Under the pieces are notes generated by a model. That model saw only the letters and a program-made list of their open reading frames with translations, was not told the origin of the DNA and made no database searches. Made by a program: the position numbers and the translations under genes. From Candidatus Acidiferrales bacterium (GTDB lineage Bacteria; Acidobacteriota; Terriglobia; Acidoferrales; UBA7541): DNA of 6,792 nt. Location: contig JASHYE010000535.1 of the NCBI GenBank assembly GCA_030043155.1, positions 1-6,792 on the forward strand, in the 5' to 3' direction. Below, piece by piece: positions 1 to 6,729 of the stretch; position 1 is the first letter of the stretch; the number at the start of each line of letters is the position of its first letter.

Positions 1-1090
1 GACTGATATTCAACAGCACGCCCGTTGCGAGCAGCATCACAACCAAGCTCGATCCACCGTAGCTGATGAACGGCAGCGGAATTCCTTTGGTCGGCATCAA
101 TCCGAGCACGACGCTCAGATTCACCAGCGCCTGGCCGACGACCAGAGTTGTGATTCCCAGCGCGAGCAGCCGTCCGAAAGCATCCGGCGCGCGAAAAGCC
201 GTGCGAAAACCTCTCCAGGCGTAGATTCCAAAAAGCACGACGATGACCAGCGCGCCAATGAAGCCCAGTTCTTCACAGGTGACTGCGAAAATGAAATCGG
301 TGTGCGCTTCGGGAAGATAAAAAAGCTTCTGCTTGCTCTCCATCAGGCCAACGCCAGTGAGGCCGCCGGAGCCGACAGCGATGAGTGATTGCAGCAGCTG
401 GAAGCCTCGGCCCTGCGGATCGGCGTTCGGCGAAAAAAACGTGAGAACGCGCTCGTAGCGATATTGCGCGTGCACAATCAGAAGCCAGATAGCAGGCACG
501 GAAAGCGCAGCAAGCCCGCCAATATATTTGAGCGACAATCCCGCTTCAAAAAGCATTGCGAGGGCGACGAGAAAAATCATGCAGGAAGTGCCGAGATCAG
601 GCTCGCGCAGAATAAGCGTGAGCATCACGAGAATCGGGCCAAGCGCGGGAAGAAGAGAATGCTTCCAATCGTTGACACCAACGCCGCCCGGACGCATCCG
701 CAATTCCAGAAACCACGCCAGATACAAAATCACGACAAGCTTGGCGAATTCGGAAGGTTGCAGGCTGATGGGTCCGGCGTGAATCCAACGATGCGTCGCG
801 TGAGTGCGATCGAGAAACAGCACGCCAATCAGCATCAGCAAAATCAGCGCAACGCTCGGGTAAATGATGCGCGGCTGTCGGAGCCTGCGGTAATCGAAGT
901 TCATCAGCCGAATCATTCCAAACAATCCGATCACGAGAAAAACCACCTGGCGCTCGAGGAAAACGTAGCCGTTGCCATACATTTGGCGCGCCGTTACCGC
1001 CGACGCGCTAAAAACCATCACGATGCCGATAAGGCAAAGCGCCAGCGTCACTCCGAACAATTTCCGATCGTGCTGCAAACTTCGCGGCAT
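1..1090 (-). CDS. ftsW: FtsW, SEDS-family septal peptidoglycan glycosyltransferase (3' end cut by window edge)
   Basis: FtsW is a polytopic inner-membrane SEDS protein that polymerises lipid II into glycan strands at the division site, together with the transpeptidase FtsI. The reading frame is open from the ATG at 1090 to the window edge and gives 363 residues; family members are usually about 370-420, so only the C-terminal end is missing. Visible motifs are RWIHAGPISLQPSEFAK (residues 101-117), LREPDLGTS (161-169), the long conserved block from AVGSGGLTGVG (about 238) through LPEAHTDFIFA (259-269), and PTKGIPLPFISYGGSS (333-348). Asp265 in HTDF aligns with the Asp considered catalytic in RodA/FtsW. 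Hydrophobic segments occur throughout, starting at about residue 11. The start lies 2 nt after the murD stop, behind a GAGGAAAGGG purine tract. The paralogue RodA is less likely because of the dcw position and the short, typical FtsW layout. Confidence 0.96.
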   Translation of the reverse strand, partial: MPRSLQHDRKLFGVTLALCLIGIVMVFSASAVTARQMYGNGYVFLERQVVFLVIGLFGMIRLMNFDYRRLRQPRIIYPSVALILLMLIGVLFLDRTHATHRWIHAGPISLQPSEFAKLVVILYLAWFLELRMRPGGVGVNDWKHSLLPALGPILVMLTLILREPDLGTSCMIFLVALAMLFEAGLSLKYIGGLAALSVPAIWLLIVHAQYRYERVLTFFSPNADPQGRGFQLLQSLIAVGSGGLTGVGLMESKQKLFYLPEAHTDFIFAVTCEELGFIGALVIVVLFGIYAWRGFRTAFRAPDAFGRLLALGITTLVVGQALVNLSVVLGLMPTKGIPLPFISYGGSSLVVMLLATGVLLNIS

Positions 1091-1092
1091 GC

Positions 1093-2487
1093 TTACCCTT
1101 TCCTCGCTGAATTCTGAGCCGTGCTTTCCGCGGATAGCTGCGCCACCAGTTCCTTGAATTCGCGCCCGCGCTGCTCGAAATTTTCGTACTGATCGAAACT
1201 GGCGCAGGCAGGCGCGAGCAAAACGGTATCGCCGGCTTTGGCATGTTCGAAAGCTGTAGCGATAGCGATCCTGAGCGTGCCAACACGCTTCATGGCAACA
1301 GCTCCGTCGAGCTCAGCTGCGATTTTGTCCGCTGCGGCGCCGATCAATAGGACGAGCTTTGCTTTCTGCCGCAACGGTTCGCGCAGTGGTTCGTACGGGC
1401 TGCCTTTGTCTTTGCCACCCAAGATCACAATGAGCGAACCAGAAAATGCGTCGATGGCTTTTAAGGCCGCGTCAACATTCGTCGCTTTGGAATCGTTATA
1501 AAAACTCACTCCAGCAATTTCGGCGACGAATTCGAGGCGATGTTCCACGCCCGGAAAACTGCGCACAGCGCCTTCAATCGCATCCGTCGGCGCACCAGCC
1601 AGAATTGCCGCCGTAGAAGCAGCGAGAACGTTTTCCAAATTGTGTTCACCGCGCAGGGGAATGTCGGTGCGACGCATCAGGACGCTCTCGCTGCCCTCAC
1701 GACGGAAAAAAATCTGATCGCCGCGCAAAAACGTTCCAGCGGCGAGGCGCTTTTGACGGCTGAACCAGAATGTCTGCCCGTGCGCCGGTCCACGCTGCGC
1801 AACCTGCGGATCATCGGCATTCAACACGGCGGCATCACGGTCGAGCATGTTCTTGAAAAGATTTTGCTTCGCGCGCGCGTATTCCTCGAACGACCCATGG
1901 CGGTCGATGTGATCGGGTGTGAGATTGAGCAGCACACCAACGTCGGGACGAAACGCATCGATGGTTTCGAGCTGAAAGCTGCTCACTTCCGCCACAGTCA
2001 CCGACGAGTCGCTGGAAGCTTCCACGCGTGCCAGCAGCGGCGTTCCGATATTTCCACCGACGAGCACGGGGATTTTTGCGGATTGCAAAATGTGGCCGAC
2101 CAGCGACGTGGTTGTCGTTTTTCCGTTGGAACCGGTTATTGCGACCAATTTGCCGCGCAGCAGCCTCCAGGCAAGCTCAATCTCGCTCCAAACGGGAATA
2201 TTGCGATTGCGAGCCAGTTCGAGGCCCGGCAACTTTGCAGGAACCCCTGGACTCACGATGATGAGGTCGTGATTCAGAAAAAGCTCGGGACGCGAGCCGC
2301 CGAATTCGATCGCGACTCCAGCAGCGCGCAATCTTTCGGCGGTGCTCGCGAGAGCAGATTCCGGCTTCTCGTCGATGCCGGTGACGTGCGCGCCATAGGC
2401 GGCGCAGAAAAGCGACACGACAATTCCGGTTCGTGCCAGTCCAACCACCAGCACGCGTTTTCCTTCGAGATCGACTCCCTGTCTCAC
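1093..2487 (-). CDS. murD: MurD, UDP-N-acetylmuramoyl-L-alanine--D-glutamate ligase
   Basis: This cytoplasmic ATP-dependent Mur ligase adds D-glutamate to UDP-MurNAc-L-Ala, the second amino-acid step of the pentapeptide stem. The 464 residues are close to the usual 440-460. An N-terminal Rossmann-like domain begins VLVVGLARTG (12-21). The central ATPase domain has the P-loop TGSNGKTTTT (118-127), SSFQLE (169-174) and NLTPDHIDRH (188-197), followed by Lys207 in YARAK, which is in the position of the carbamylated lysine. The C-terminal domain shows EHRLE (315-319), NDSKATN (331-337) and APACASFDQYENFEQRG (425-441); this last block is typical of MurD's D-Glu-binding region and separates it from MurC, MurE and MurF. 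The start is GTG, 4 nt after the mraY stop, with GAGG 7 nt upstream; no better start was seen. The stop is TAA, 2 nt before ftsW. Confidence 0.98.
   Translation of the reverse strand: MRQGVDLEGKRVLVVGLARTGIVVSLFCAAYGAHVTGIDEKPESALASTAERLRAAGVAIEFGGSRPELFLNHDLIIVSPGVPAKLPGLELARNRNIPVWSEIELAWRLLRGKLVAITGSNGKTTTTSLVGHILQSAKIPVLVGGNIGTPLLARVEASSDSSVTVAEVSSFQLETIDAFRPDVGVLLNLTPDHIDRHGSFEEYARAKQNLFKNMLDRDAAVLNADDPQVAQRGPAHGQTFWFSRQKRLAAGTFLRGDQIFFRREGSESVLMRRTDIPLRGEHNLENVLAASTAAILAGAPTDAIEGAVRSFPGVEHRLEFVAEIAGVSFYNDSKATNVDAALKAIDAFSGSLIVILGGKDKGSPYEPLREPLRQKAKLVLLIGAAADKIAAELDGAVAMKRVGTLRIAIATAFEHAKAGDTVLLAPACASFDQYENFEQRGREFKELVAQLSAESTAQNSARKG
1096..1105 (-). promoter_or_regulatory. Ribosome binding site for ftsW
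   Basis: The minus strand reads GAGGAAAGGG, then TAAGC, then the ftsW ATG. The purine tract lies inside the last murD codons, with its GGG end 5 nt from the start codon and its GAGG 11 nt away. The murD stop (TAA) falls between tract and start, so translation of the two genes is probably coupled. Spacing is inferred by reading the sequence; no experiment supports it. Confidence 0.6.
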
Positions 2488-2491
2488 GCCT

Positions 2492-3625
2492 TTACCTCAG
2501 TTTCAAAGTCGTCAGCGAAAACAGCGCAAACACCAGCGCCGCAATCCAGAATCGCACGATGATTTTCGACTCGCTCCAGCCCAGCAACTCAAAGTGGTGG
2601 TGCAGCGGCGCCATACGGAAGACGCGTTTGTGGCGCAGCTTGAAAGAACCGACTTGAATGATTACCGAGACAGCTTCCACGACGAAAATGCCGCCGATGA
2701 AGAGCAGGAGGATTTCCTGTTTGATGATGACGGCGGTGACTCCGATGACTCCGCCCAGTGCGAGCGACCCAACGTCGCCCATGAACATTTCCGCGGGATG
2801 CGCGTTGTACCAGAGAAATCCAAGTGACGCGCCGACAACAGAGCCGCAGAAAATCGTCAGCTCACCGACTTCGGGGATTCGCTGAATATCTAGATATTCA
2901 GCAAAGCGGGCGTGGCTGCTGATGTACGTGAGAATCGTCAGCGCGCCAGCAGCGACGACCACGCAGCCAATCGCAAGGCCATCGAGGCCATCGGTGAGAT
3001 TCACCGCGTTCGACGCGCCCACGATAACGAAAACCAAAAAGACTACGAACGGCACAAATGCGAGCAGCCAAATGTGCGGGCGAAGAAGCAACGAGCGGAC
3101 CACCAAATCCGGATGAAGCCTCTTGAAAAATGGAACGCTTAATTCCGTGGAATACGCGCCGCGCTGCTGGAGCGCGAGCAAAACAGCGCCGACGCCAATA
3201 CAGGTGAGCACCTGATAAAAGAATTTCGCTTTGGCGCTCAAGCCCATGCTGCGCTTGCGCACGACTTTGTTGTAATCGTCTACGAAACCAATGATGGCGA
3301 ACGCGACCGTCGCTCCGAGAGCAAGCAGAGCATAAGGGCTGCGTAAGTCCGCCCAGAGTAACGTCGGCACGACGATGGCTGCAACCACCAGCACTCCGCC
3401 CATCGTTGGCGTGCCAGCTTTGGCTTGATGGCGTTTTGGGCCTTCCTCGCGAATGTACTGGCCGATTTGCATTTGCCGGAGATGGCGAATCGTCCAGGGG
3501 CCAAAGACAAGCGTCAGAAATAATGCGGTCAGGCTGGCGAGCGCCGTGCGCACGGTAATGTAACGGAACACGTTGAGCGGGCTGTAATGCGGGCGGAGAA
3601 CTTCGACGAAAAGATAGTAGAGCAT
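2492..3625 (-). CDS. mraY: MraY, phospho-N-acetylmuramoyl-pentapeptide transferase
   Basis: MraY is the integral membrane enzyme that transfers phospho-MurNAc-pentapeptide from UDP to undecaprenyl phosphate, making lipid I. The product is 377 residues (family about 320-380), with about ten hydrophobic segments. Conserved blocks are KAGTPTMGG (69-77), the Asp pair in FVDDYNK (114-120), NAVNLTDGLDGLA (206-218), NAHPAEMFMGDVGSLALGG (274-292) with Asp284, and the Mg/substrate-associated MAPLHHHFE (338-346). I chose the ATG at 3625, which gives MLYYLFVEVL, the usual MraY beginning, and lies 1 nt after the murF stop behind a GAGAGGG tract. An in-frame ATG at 3709 would add 28 polar residues without homology to the family and overlap murF by more than 80 nt, so it is unlikely. 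The end FSLTTLKLR and the N-terminus resemble acidobacterial MraY from memory. Confidence 0.97.
   Translation of the reverse strand: MLYYLFVEVLRPHYSPLNVFRYITVRTALASLTALFLTLVFGPWTIRHLRQMQIGQYIREEGPKRHQAKAGTPTMGGVLVVAAIVVPTLLWADLRSPYALLALGATVAFAIIGFVDDYNKVVRKRSMGLSAKAKFFYQVLTCIGVGAVLLALQQRGAYSTELSVPFFKRLHPDLVVRSLLLRPHIWLLAFVPFVVFLVFVIVGASNAVNLTDGLDGLAIGCVVVAAGALTILTYISSHARFAEYLDIQRIPEVGELTIFCGSVVGASLGFLWYNAHPAEMFMGDVGSLALGGVIGVTAVIIKQEILLLFIGGIFVVEAVSVIIQVGSFKLRHKRVFRMAPLHHHFELLGWSESKIIVRFWIAALVFALFSLTTLKLR
2495..2498 (-). promoter_or_regulatory. Ribosome binding site deciding the GTG start of murD
   Basis: The minus strand reads GAGG followed by 7 nt (TAAAGGC) and then GTG. The site sits in the final mraY codons and straddles the mraY stop, which suggests translational coupling. 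It supports the non-ATG start of murD, and the first residues that follow (MRQGVDLEGKRVLVVG) match the usual short leader before the MurD nucleotide-fold strand. Confidence 0.6.
2881..2902. repeat. Perfect 22-bp palindrome inside mraY
   Basis: The half-site GCTGAATATCT is followed directly by its exact reverse complement AGATATTCAGC, with no spacer and no mismatch; the next flanking pair does not match. It is AT-rich compared with its surroundings and contains CTAG in its centre. On the coding (minus) strand it encodes A-E-Y-L-D-I-Q, around residues 242-248 of MraY, in a loop between hydrophobic segments. Whether it is more than a coding coincidence is not known. Confidence 0.9.
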
Positions 3626-3626
3626 C

Positions 3627-5096
3627 TCAGCCGGCCCTCTCGTGCATTGCGTGAACTCTTTCGGCGCCCGCTTCAGCCAGAGGAAATTTCTCGCGCAGTC
3701 GCGAGGCAATGGATTCCATGTGGACGCCGCGCGAGCCTTTGATCAACGCCAAATCTCCGGGTGCAATGAACTCCGCAATTTTCTGTGCAGCCTCTTCGGA
3801 TGAAGCAAACATCGCGGTTCGCTCCGGCGGAAGTCCGGCTTCGATTGCGCCTTGAACAATCCGTTCTGCGTCTCCCGCAACGCCGAAAATCCAGTCGACT
3901 TCCGATTTTTTAGCGGCGTATCTGCCCACGCGCTCGTGCAATTCACCGGAAGCAGGTCCGAGCTCGCGCATTTCGCCAGCCACGAGAATGCGGCGGCGAT
4001 AGCCCGGCGTGGCGGCGAGCAGGTCGAGCATGCGCTCAAGCGCCACAGGGTTTGAGTTGTAACAATCGTTGATGACCGCGAAACCGGCAGCGAATTTCAG
4101 AAATTCACCGCGCATGGAGGCGGGTTGGAGCGACGGAAAAACCTGCTTGGCTTCCGAAGCGCTGATGTTCCATTCGCTCGCGGCAGCCAGAGCGGCGAGC
4201 GCGTTAGCCACGTTGTGACGGCCCGGCAAAGGCAAGCGCAATCGCGCCAGTTCTTCGGGAGACTCATAATCGAATGCAGAACCATCCATGCCGCGATCTT
4301 CGATATTTTCCGCGCGAAACTCAGCGGATTCAGAGAAGCCATAACGAAGCACGCGGCCGCGGAAGCCTTCACCAAATTTAGAAACGCGCGAATCGTCGGC
4401 ATTGAGCACGGCAACAGGCCCGCTCCCGCCGAGACCCTCGATGAGTTCGCGCTTGGCCAAGGCAATTTCATCGACGGAAGAAAAAAACTCCAAGTGCACG
4501 GGCGCAACATTGGTCACGACGCCCACATCAGGGCGCGCGATTTCGGCGAGGCGCGCGATCTCTCCGCGATGCGACATGCCCAGCTCCACCACAGCGGCAT
4601 CGTGCTCATCGGTCAGGCGGAAGAGTGTCAGCGGCAGGCCGTATTCGTTATTCAGATTGCCTTCGGACTTCAAGACGCGAAACCGCGCGGCCAGCAATGC
4701 CGCAAGAATTTCCTTGGTGGTTGTTTTGCCTGCAGAGCCAGTGACCGCGGCAATGCGCCGTGACGGCTGCGCTTTGCGCCACTCATCGCAATATTTCGAG
4801 GCAAGTTCCTGCAAGGCGCGCACTGTATTTTCGACAGCCAGAAGTTTGCCTCGGATTGCCTCGGGGTAATCGTGGGCTCGTTGGGATTCCACCAGAGCGA
4901 CGACGGCGCCTCGCTCAAGAGCCGCAGCGACGTAGTTGTGACCGTCAAATCGCGGGCCGCGAATGGCGACAAAAAGCTCTCCAGGCCGAATGGTTCGCGA
5001 ATCAATCGAGACGCCGGCCAGTTGGGCCAGGGAATCGGCGGACGTGGGAACCGAAACACCCACGGCATTCGCCACATTTGCCACCGTCCACCGCAT
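3627..5096 (-). CDS. murF: MurF, UDP-N-acetylmuramoyl-tripeptide--D-alanyl-D-alanine ligase
   Basis: MurF is the last cytoplasmic Mur ligase: it uses ATP to add the D-Ala-D-Ala dipeptide to UDP-MurNAc-tripeptide. With the ATG at 5096 it has 489 residues, slightly above the usual 450-470. The N-terminal UDP-binding domain contains VSIDSRTIRPGELFVAIRG (29-47). The ATPase domain has the P-loop TGSAGKTTTKE (119-129), GNLNNEYGLPL (146-156), ELGMSHRGEI (171-180) and TNVAPVHLEFF (195-205), with Lys215 in the position of the Mur-ligase lysine. The C-terminal part has GRHNVANALAA (292-302), NDCYNSNP (343-350), GEMRELG (374-380) and LIKGSRGVHME (451-461), which are MurF-specific. The start was chosen because GGAG lies 5 nt before this ATG and the protein then begins MRWTVANVANAVG, as MurF proteins normally do. 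An upstream in-frame TTG at 5144 would add 16 residues (505 in all). The stop TGA is 1 nt before mraY. Confidence 0.97.
   Translation of the reverse strand: MRWTVANVANAVGVSVPTSADSLAQLAGVSIDSRTIRPGELFVAIRGPRFDGHNYVAAALERGAVVALVESQRAHDYPEAIRGKLLAVENTVRALQELASKYCDEWRKAQPSRRIAAVTGSAGKTTTKEILAALLAARFRVLKSEGNLNNEYGLPLTLFRLTDEHDAAVVELGMSHRGEIARLAEIARPDVGVVTNVAPVHLEFFSSVDEIALAKRELIEGLGGSGPVAVLNADDSRVSKFGEGFRGRVLRYGFSESAEFRAENIEDRGMDGSAFDYESPEELARLRLPLPGRHNVANALAALAAASEWNISASEAKQVFPSLQPASMRGEFLKFAAGFAVINDCYNSNPVALERMLDLLAATPGYRRRILVAGEMRELGPASGELHERVGRYAAKKSEVDWIFGVAGDAERIVQGAIEAGLPPERTAMFASSEEAAQKIAEFIAPGDLALIKGSRGVHMESIASRLREKFPLAEAGAERVHAMHERAG
3635..3641 (-). promoter_or_regulatory. Ribosome binding site for mraY
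   Basis: The minus strand has GAGAGGG ending 9 nt before the ATG at 3625, within the last codons of murF. It favours the inner ATG over the in-frame ATG at 3709. The murF TGA stop lies between this tract and the mraY start, one base before the start codon. Confidence 0.5.
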
Positions 5097-5101
5097 CGCT
5101 T

Positions 5102-5105
5102 CTCC
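5102..5105 (-). promoter_or_regulatory. Ribosome binding site deciding the murF start
   Basis: The minus strand reads TGGAG, then AAGCG, then ATG (5096). The 5-nt spacing and the canonical core make this a better initiation site than the in-frame TTG at 5144, which is preceded only by GCGGGAAA. The 56 nt between the murE stop and this ATG otherwise show no clear promoter or hairpin. Confidence 0.65.
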
Positions 5106-5152
5106 ACAGGGCTGGAAGCCACCATCTCCGAGAACCGAATTCAATTTCCCGC

Positions 5153-6721
5153 TTAAAAATTTTTCGCTGCGTCGTAACCGTGACTGCCGAGCACGCGCCG
5201 CGCAACTTCGCGGTCGTCAAATTCCACGGACCCATCGCGAAGCACCTGAACTGTTTCGTGTCCCTTGCCGGCAAGCAGGACGATGTCGCCTGCCTTCGCT
5301 TCGCTGAGCGCCATCTCGATCGCCTTCCCGCGGTCCGGCTCCACGCGATATTTCGCGCCCGTCTTTTGCAGGCCAACAAGGACGTCATTGATGATGCGGA
5401 GCGGATCTTCGCTTCGCGGATTGTCGCTGGTCAAAATCACCAGATCGCTCAGCGAACCCGCGGCCTCGCCCATGAGCGGGCGTTTGGTGCGATCGCGATC
5501 ACCGCCCGCGCCGAAAAGCGTGATGATGCGCTTCTCTGGCGATAGCTCGCGCGCGGTGGAAATGAGGTTGCGAAGCGCGTCATCCGTGTGCGCGTAATCC
5601 ACAATGACGAGAAACGGCTGCCCGCACGCAATGCGCTCGAATCGCCCGGGAACGCTTTCCAGCTCGCGAATGCCGCGCTCGATGGCGTCATTGCTGATCC
5701 CGAGCACGATTCCTGCGCCAATCGCGGCAAGAATGTTGTAGACATTGATCTTCCCGACGAGCGGCGACCGAATCTCGATATTCCCAGCGGGTGTTTGCGC
5801 CGTAAATTCCAGGCCGGAGAACGAGAGCGGATACTTCTGCGCTTTGATCTGCGCGCCATTTTTCAAACCATAAGTAAGCGTTCGCCGCGCGACGCCATCG
5901 AGCTGCTTGCCGTAAGGATCGTCGCTGTTGATGACGCCCGTCTCCGCCGGCCCTGCGCCGGTACCGGCAAACAGGCGGCGCTTGGCCGCGAAATACTCCT
6001 CAAACGACTTGTGATAATCGAGATGGTCGCGCGTCAAATTGGTGAAAACGCCCACTGCAAAATGGCAGCCCCAAAGGCGGTCCATAGCAAGCGCATGGGA
6101 ACTTGCTTCCATCACCACAGTTTTGCCGTTTTCGTCTCGGATTTCGGCGAACATTTGCTGCAAATCGAGCGATTCGGGCGTGGTGTTGACGGCTTCGCGG
6201 CGCCCGCGGGGAGTTCGCGCGCCAATCGTGCCGACCAAGCCGCTGCGGGTTCCGTTCGCCCGGAGAATCGAATCGATCAAATAAGTTGTCGTCGTTTTTC
6301 CGTTTGTTCCAGTGACTCCGATCAGCTGTAGCGAATTTGCCGGATTCGCGTAAAAATTCGCGCTCGCAATCGCCAGCACTCGCCGCTGCGCTCCATCCTG
6401 CATTTTTACCCAAGTGACATCTTTTGGCAGCGAGCCGCCGTATTCCTCTTCGCTGGCAATCGCGCTTGCCCCGCGTTTTATTGCGTCTGCGACGTACTTA
6501 TTCCCGTTCTCTTTTTCGCCCTTCAATGCAAAGAAGAGGCCGCCCGGCGCCACTTTCCGGCTATCGTACGCGAGGGAGCGAATTTCCGTTTCTCCTTTGC
6601 CCGCGATTCGAGCAATTTCTGCGCCAGAAAAAATTTGGCTTAATTTCATGGCCATTTCCGCAAGCGCTGTTCCTCCGCCTCCGCTCTTCTCGTTTGCACG
6701 GCTGTTATCGTGTGATCCCAT
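5153..6721 (-). CDS. murE: MurE, UDP-N-acetylmuramoyl-L-alanyl-D-glutamate--2,6-diaminopimelate ligase
   Basis: MurE is the cytoplasmic ligase that uses ATP to add the third stem amino acid. The 522 residues are a little longer than the usual 480-500. The N-terminal domain has LAYDSRKVAPGGLFFALKG (50-68). The ATPase domain has the P-loop VTGTNGKTTTT (136-146), NTTPESLDL (179-187), EASSHAL (205-211) and NLTRDHLDYH (228-237), with Lys247 in YFAAK as the likely carbamylated lysine. The C-terminal domain has PGRFE (358-362), DYAHTDDAL (375-383), GAGGDRDRTKRPLMG (404-418), DNPR (433-436) and GKGHE (485-489). DNPR and the Glu of GKGHE are the established meso-diaminopimelate specificity features, so the wall is inferred to be meso-DAP type. 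The start is uncertain: the ATG at 6721, 8 nt after the upstream stop, has no clear ribosome site; ATGs at residues 23 and 25 (the latter giving MKLSQIFSG at 6649) fit the family better. The stop TAA is followed by murF. Confidence 0.97.
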   Translation of the reverse strand: MGSHDNSRANEKSGGGGTALAEMAMKLSQIFSGAEIARIAGKGETEIRSLAYDSRKVAPGGLFFALKGEKENGNKYVADAIKRGASAIASEEEYGGSLPKDVTWVKMQDGAQRRVLAIASANFYANPANSLQLIGVTGTNGKTTTTYLIDSILRANGTRSGLVGTIGARTPRGRREAVNTTPESLDLQQMFAEIRDENGKTVVMEASSHALAMDRLWGCHFAVGVFTNLTRDHLDYHKSFEEYFAAKRRLFAGTGAGPAETGVINSDDPYGKQLDGVARRTLTYGLKNGAQIKAQKYPLSFSGLEFTAQTPAGNIEIRSPLVGKINVYNILAAIGAGIVLGISNDAIERGIRELESVPGRFERIACGQPFLVIVDYAHTDDALRNLISTARELSPEKRIITLFGAGGDRDRTKRPLMGEAAGSLSDLVILTSDNPRSEDPLRIINDVLVGLQKTGAKYRVEPDRGKAIEMALSEAKAGDIVLLAGKGHETVQVLRDGSVEFDDREVARRVLGSHGYDAAKNF

Positions 6722-6729
6722 TTGATCGT

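Noticed and set aside
389..1117. Plus-strand open frame of 242 codons opposite ftsW
   Set aside because: The minus strand encodes unmistakable FtsW motifs throughout. The plus-strand product is highly charged and low in hydrophobic residues, as expected for the complement of a membrane-protein gene.
1540..2562. Plus-strand open frame of 340 codons opposite murD and the end of mraY
   Set aside because: It lies antisense to strongly supported conserved genes, its product is rich in Arg, His, Ser and Gln without any recognisable domain, and such shadow frames are common opposite GC-rich coding sequence.
3623..3709. Longer mraY beginning at the in-frame ATG at 3709
   Set aside because: It would overlap murF by more than 80 nt and add 28 polar, Arg- and Lys-rich residues before the standard MraY start MLYYLF; the ATG at 3625 has a good ribosome site and the expected position.
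5097..5152. Possible internal promoter in the murE-murF spacer
   Set aside because: At 56 nt it is the longest gap in the core operon, but I could not find a credible -10/-35 pair or an operator-like repeat in it.
4760..5545. Plus-strand open frame of 261 codons across the murF-murE junction
   Set aside because: It runs antisense to two different conserved genes and their spacer, has no recognisable motif and no convincing ribosome site that I could see.
2105..6310. Recurring similar sequence around the P-loop codons of murD, murF and murE
   Set aside because: This is the shared Mur-ligase ATP-binding motif of paralogous genes, not a mobile or regulatory repeat.
5588..6331. Plus-strand open frame of 247 codons opposite murE
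   Set aside because: Antisense shadow of the MurE ATPase and C-terminal domains, with no motif of its own.
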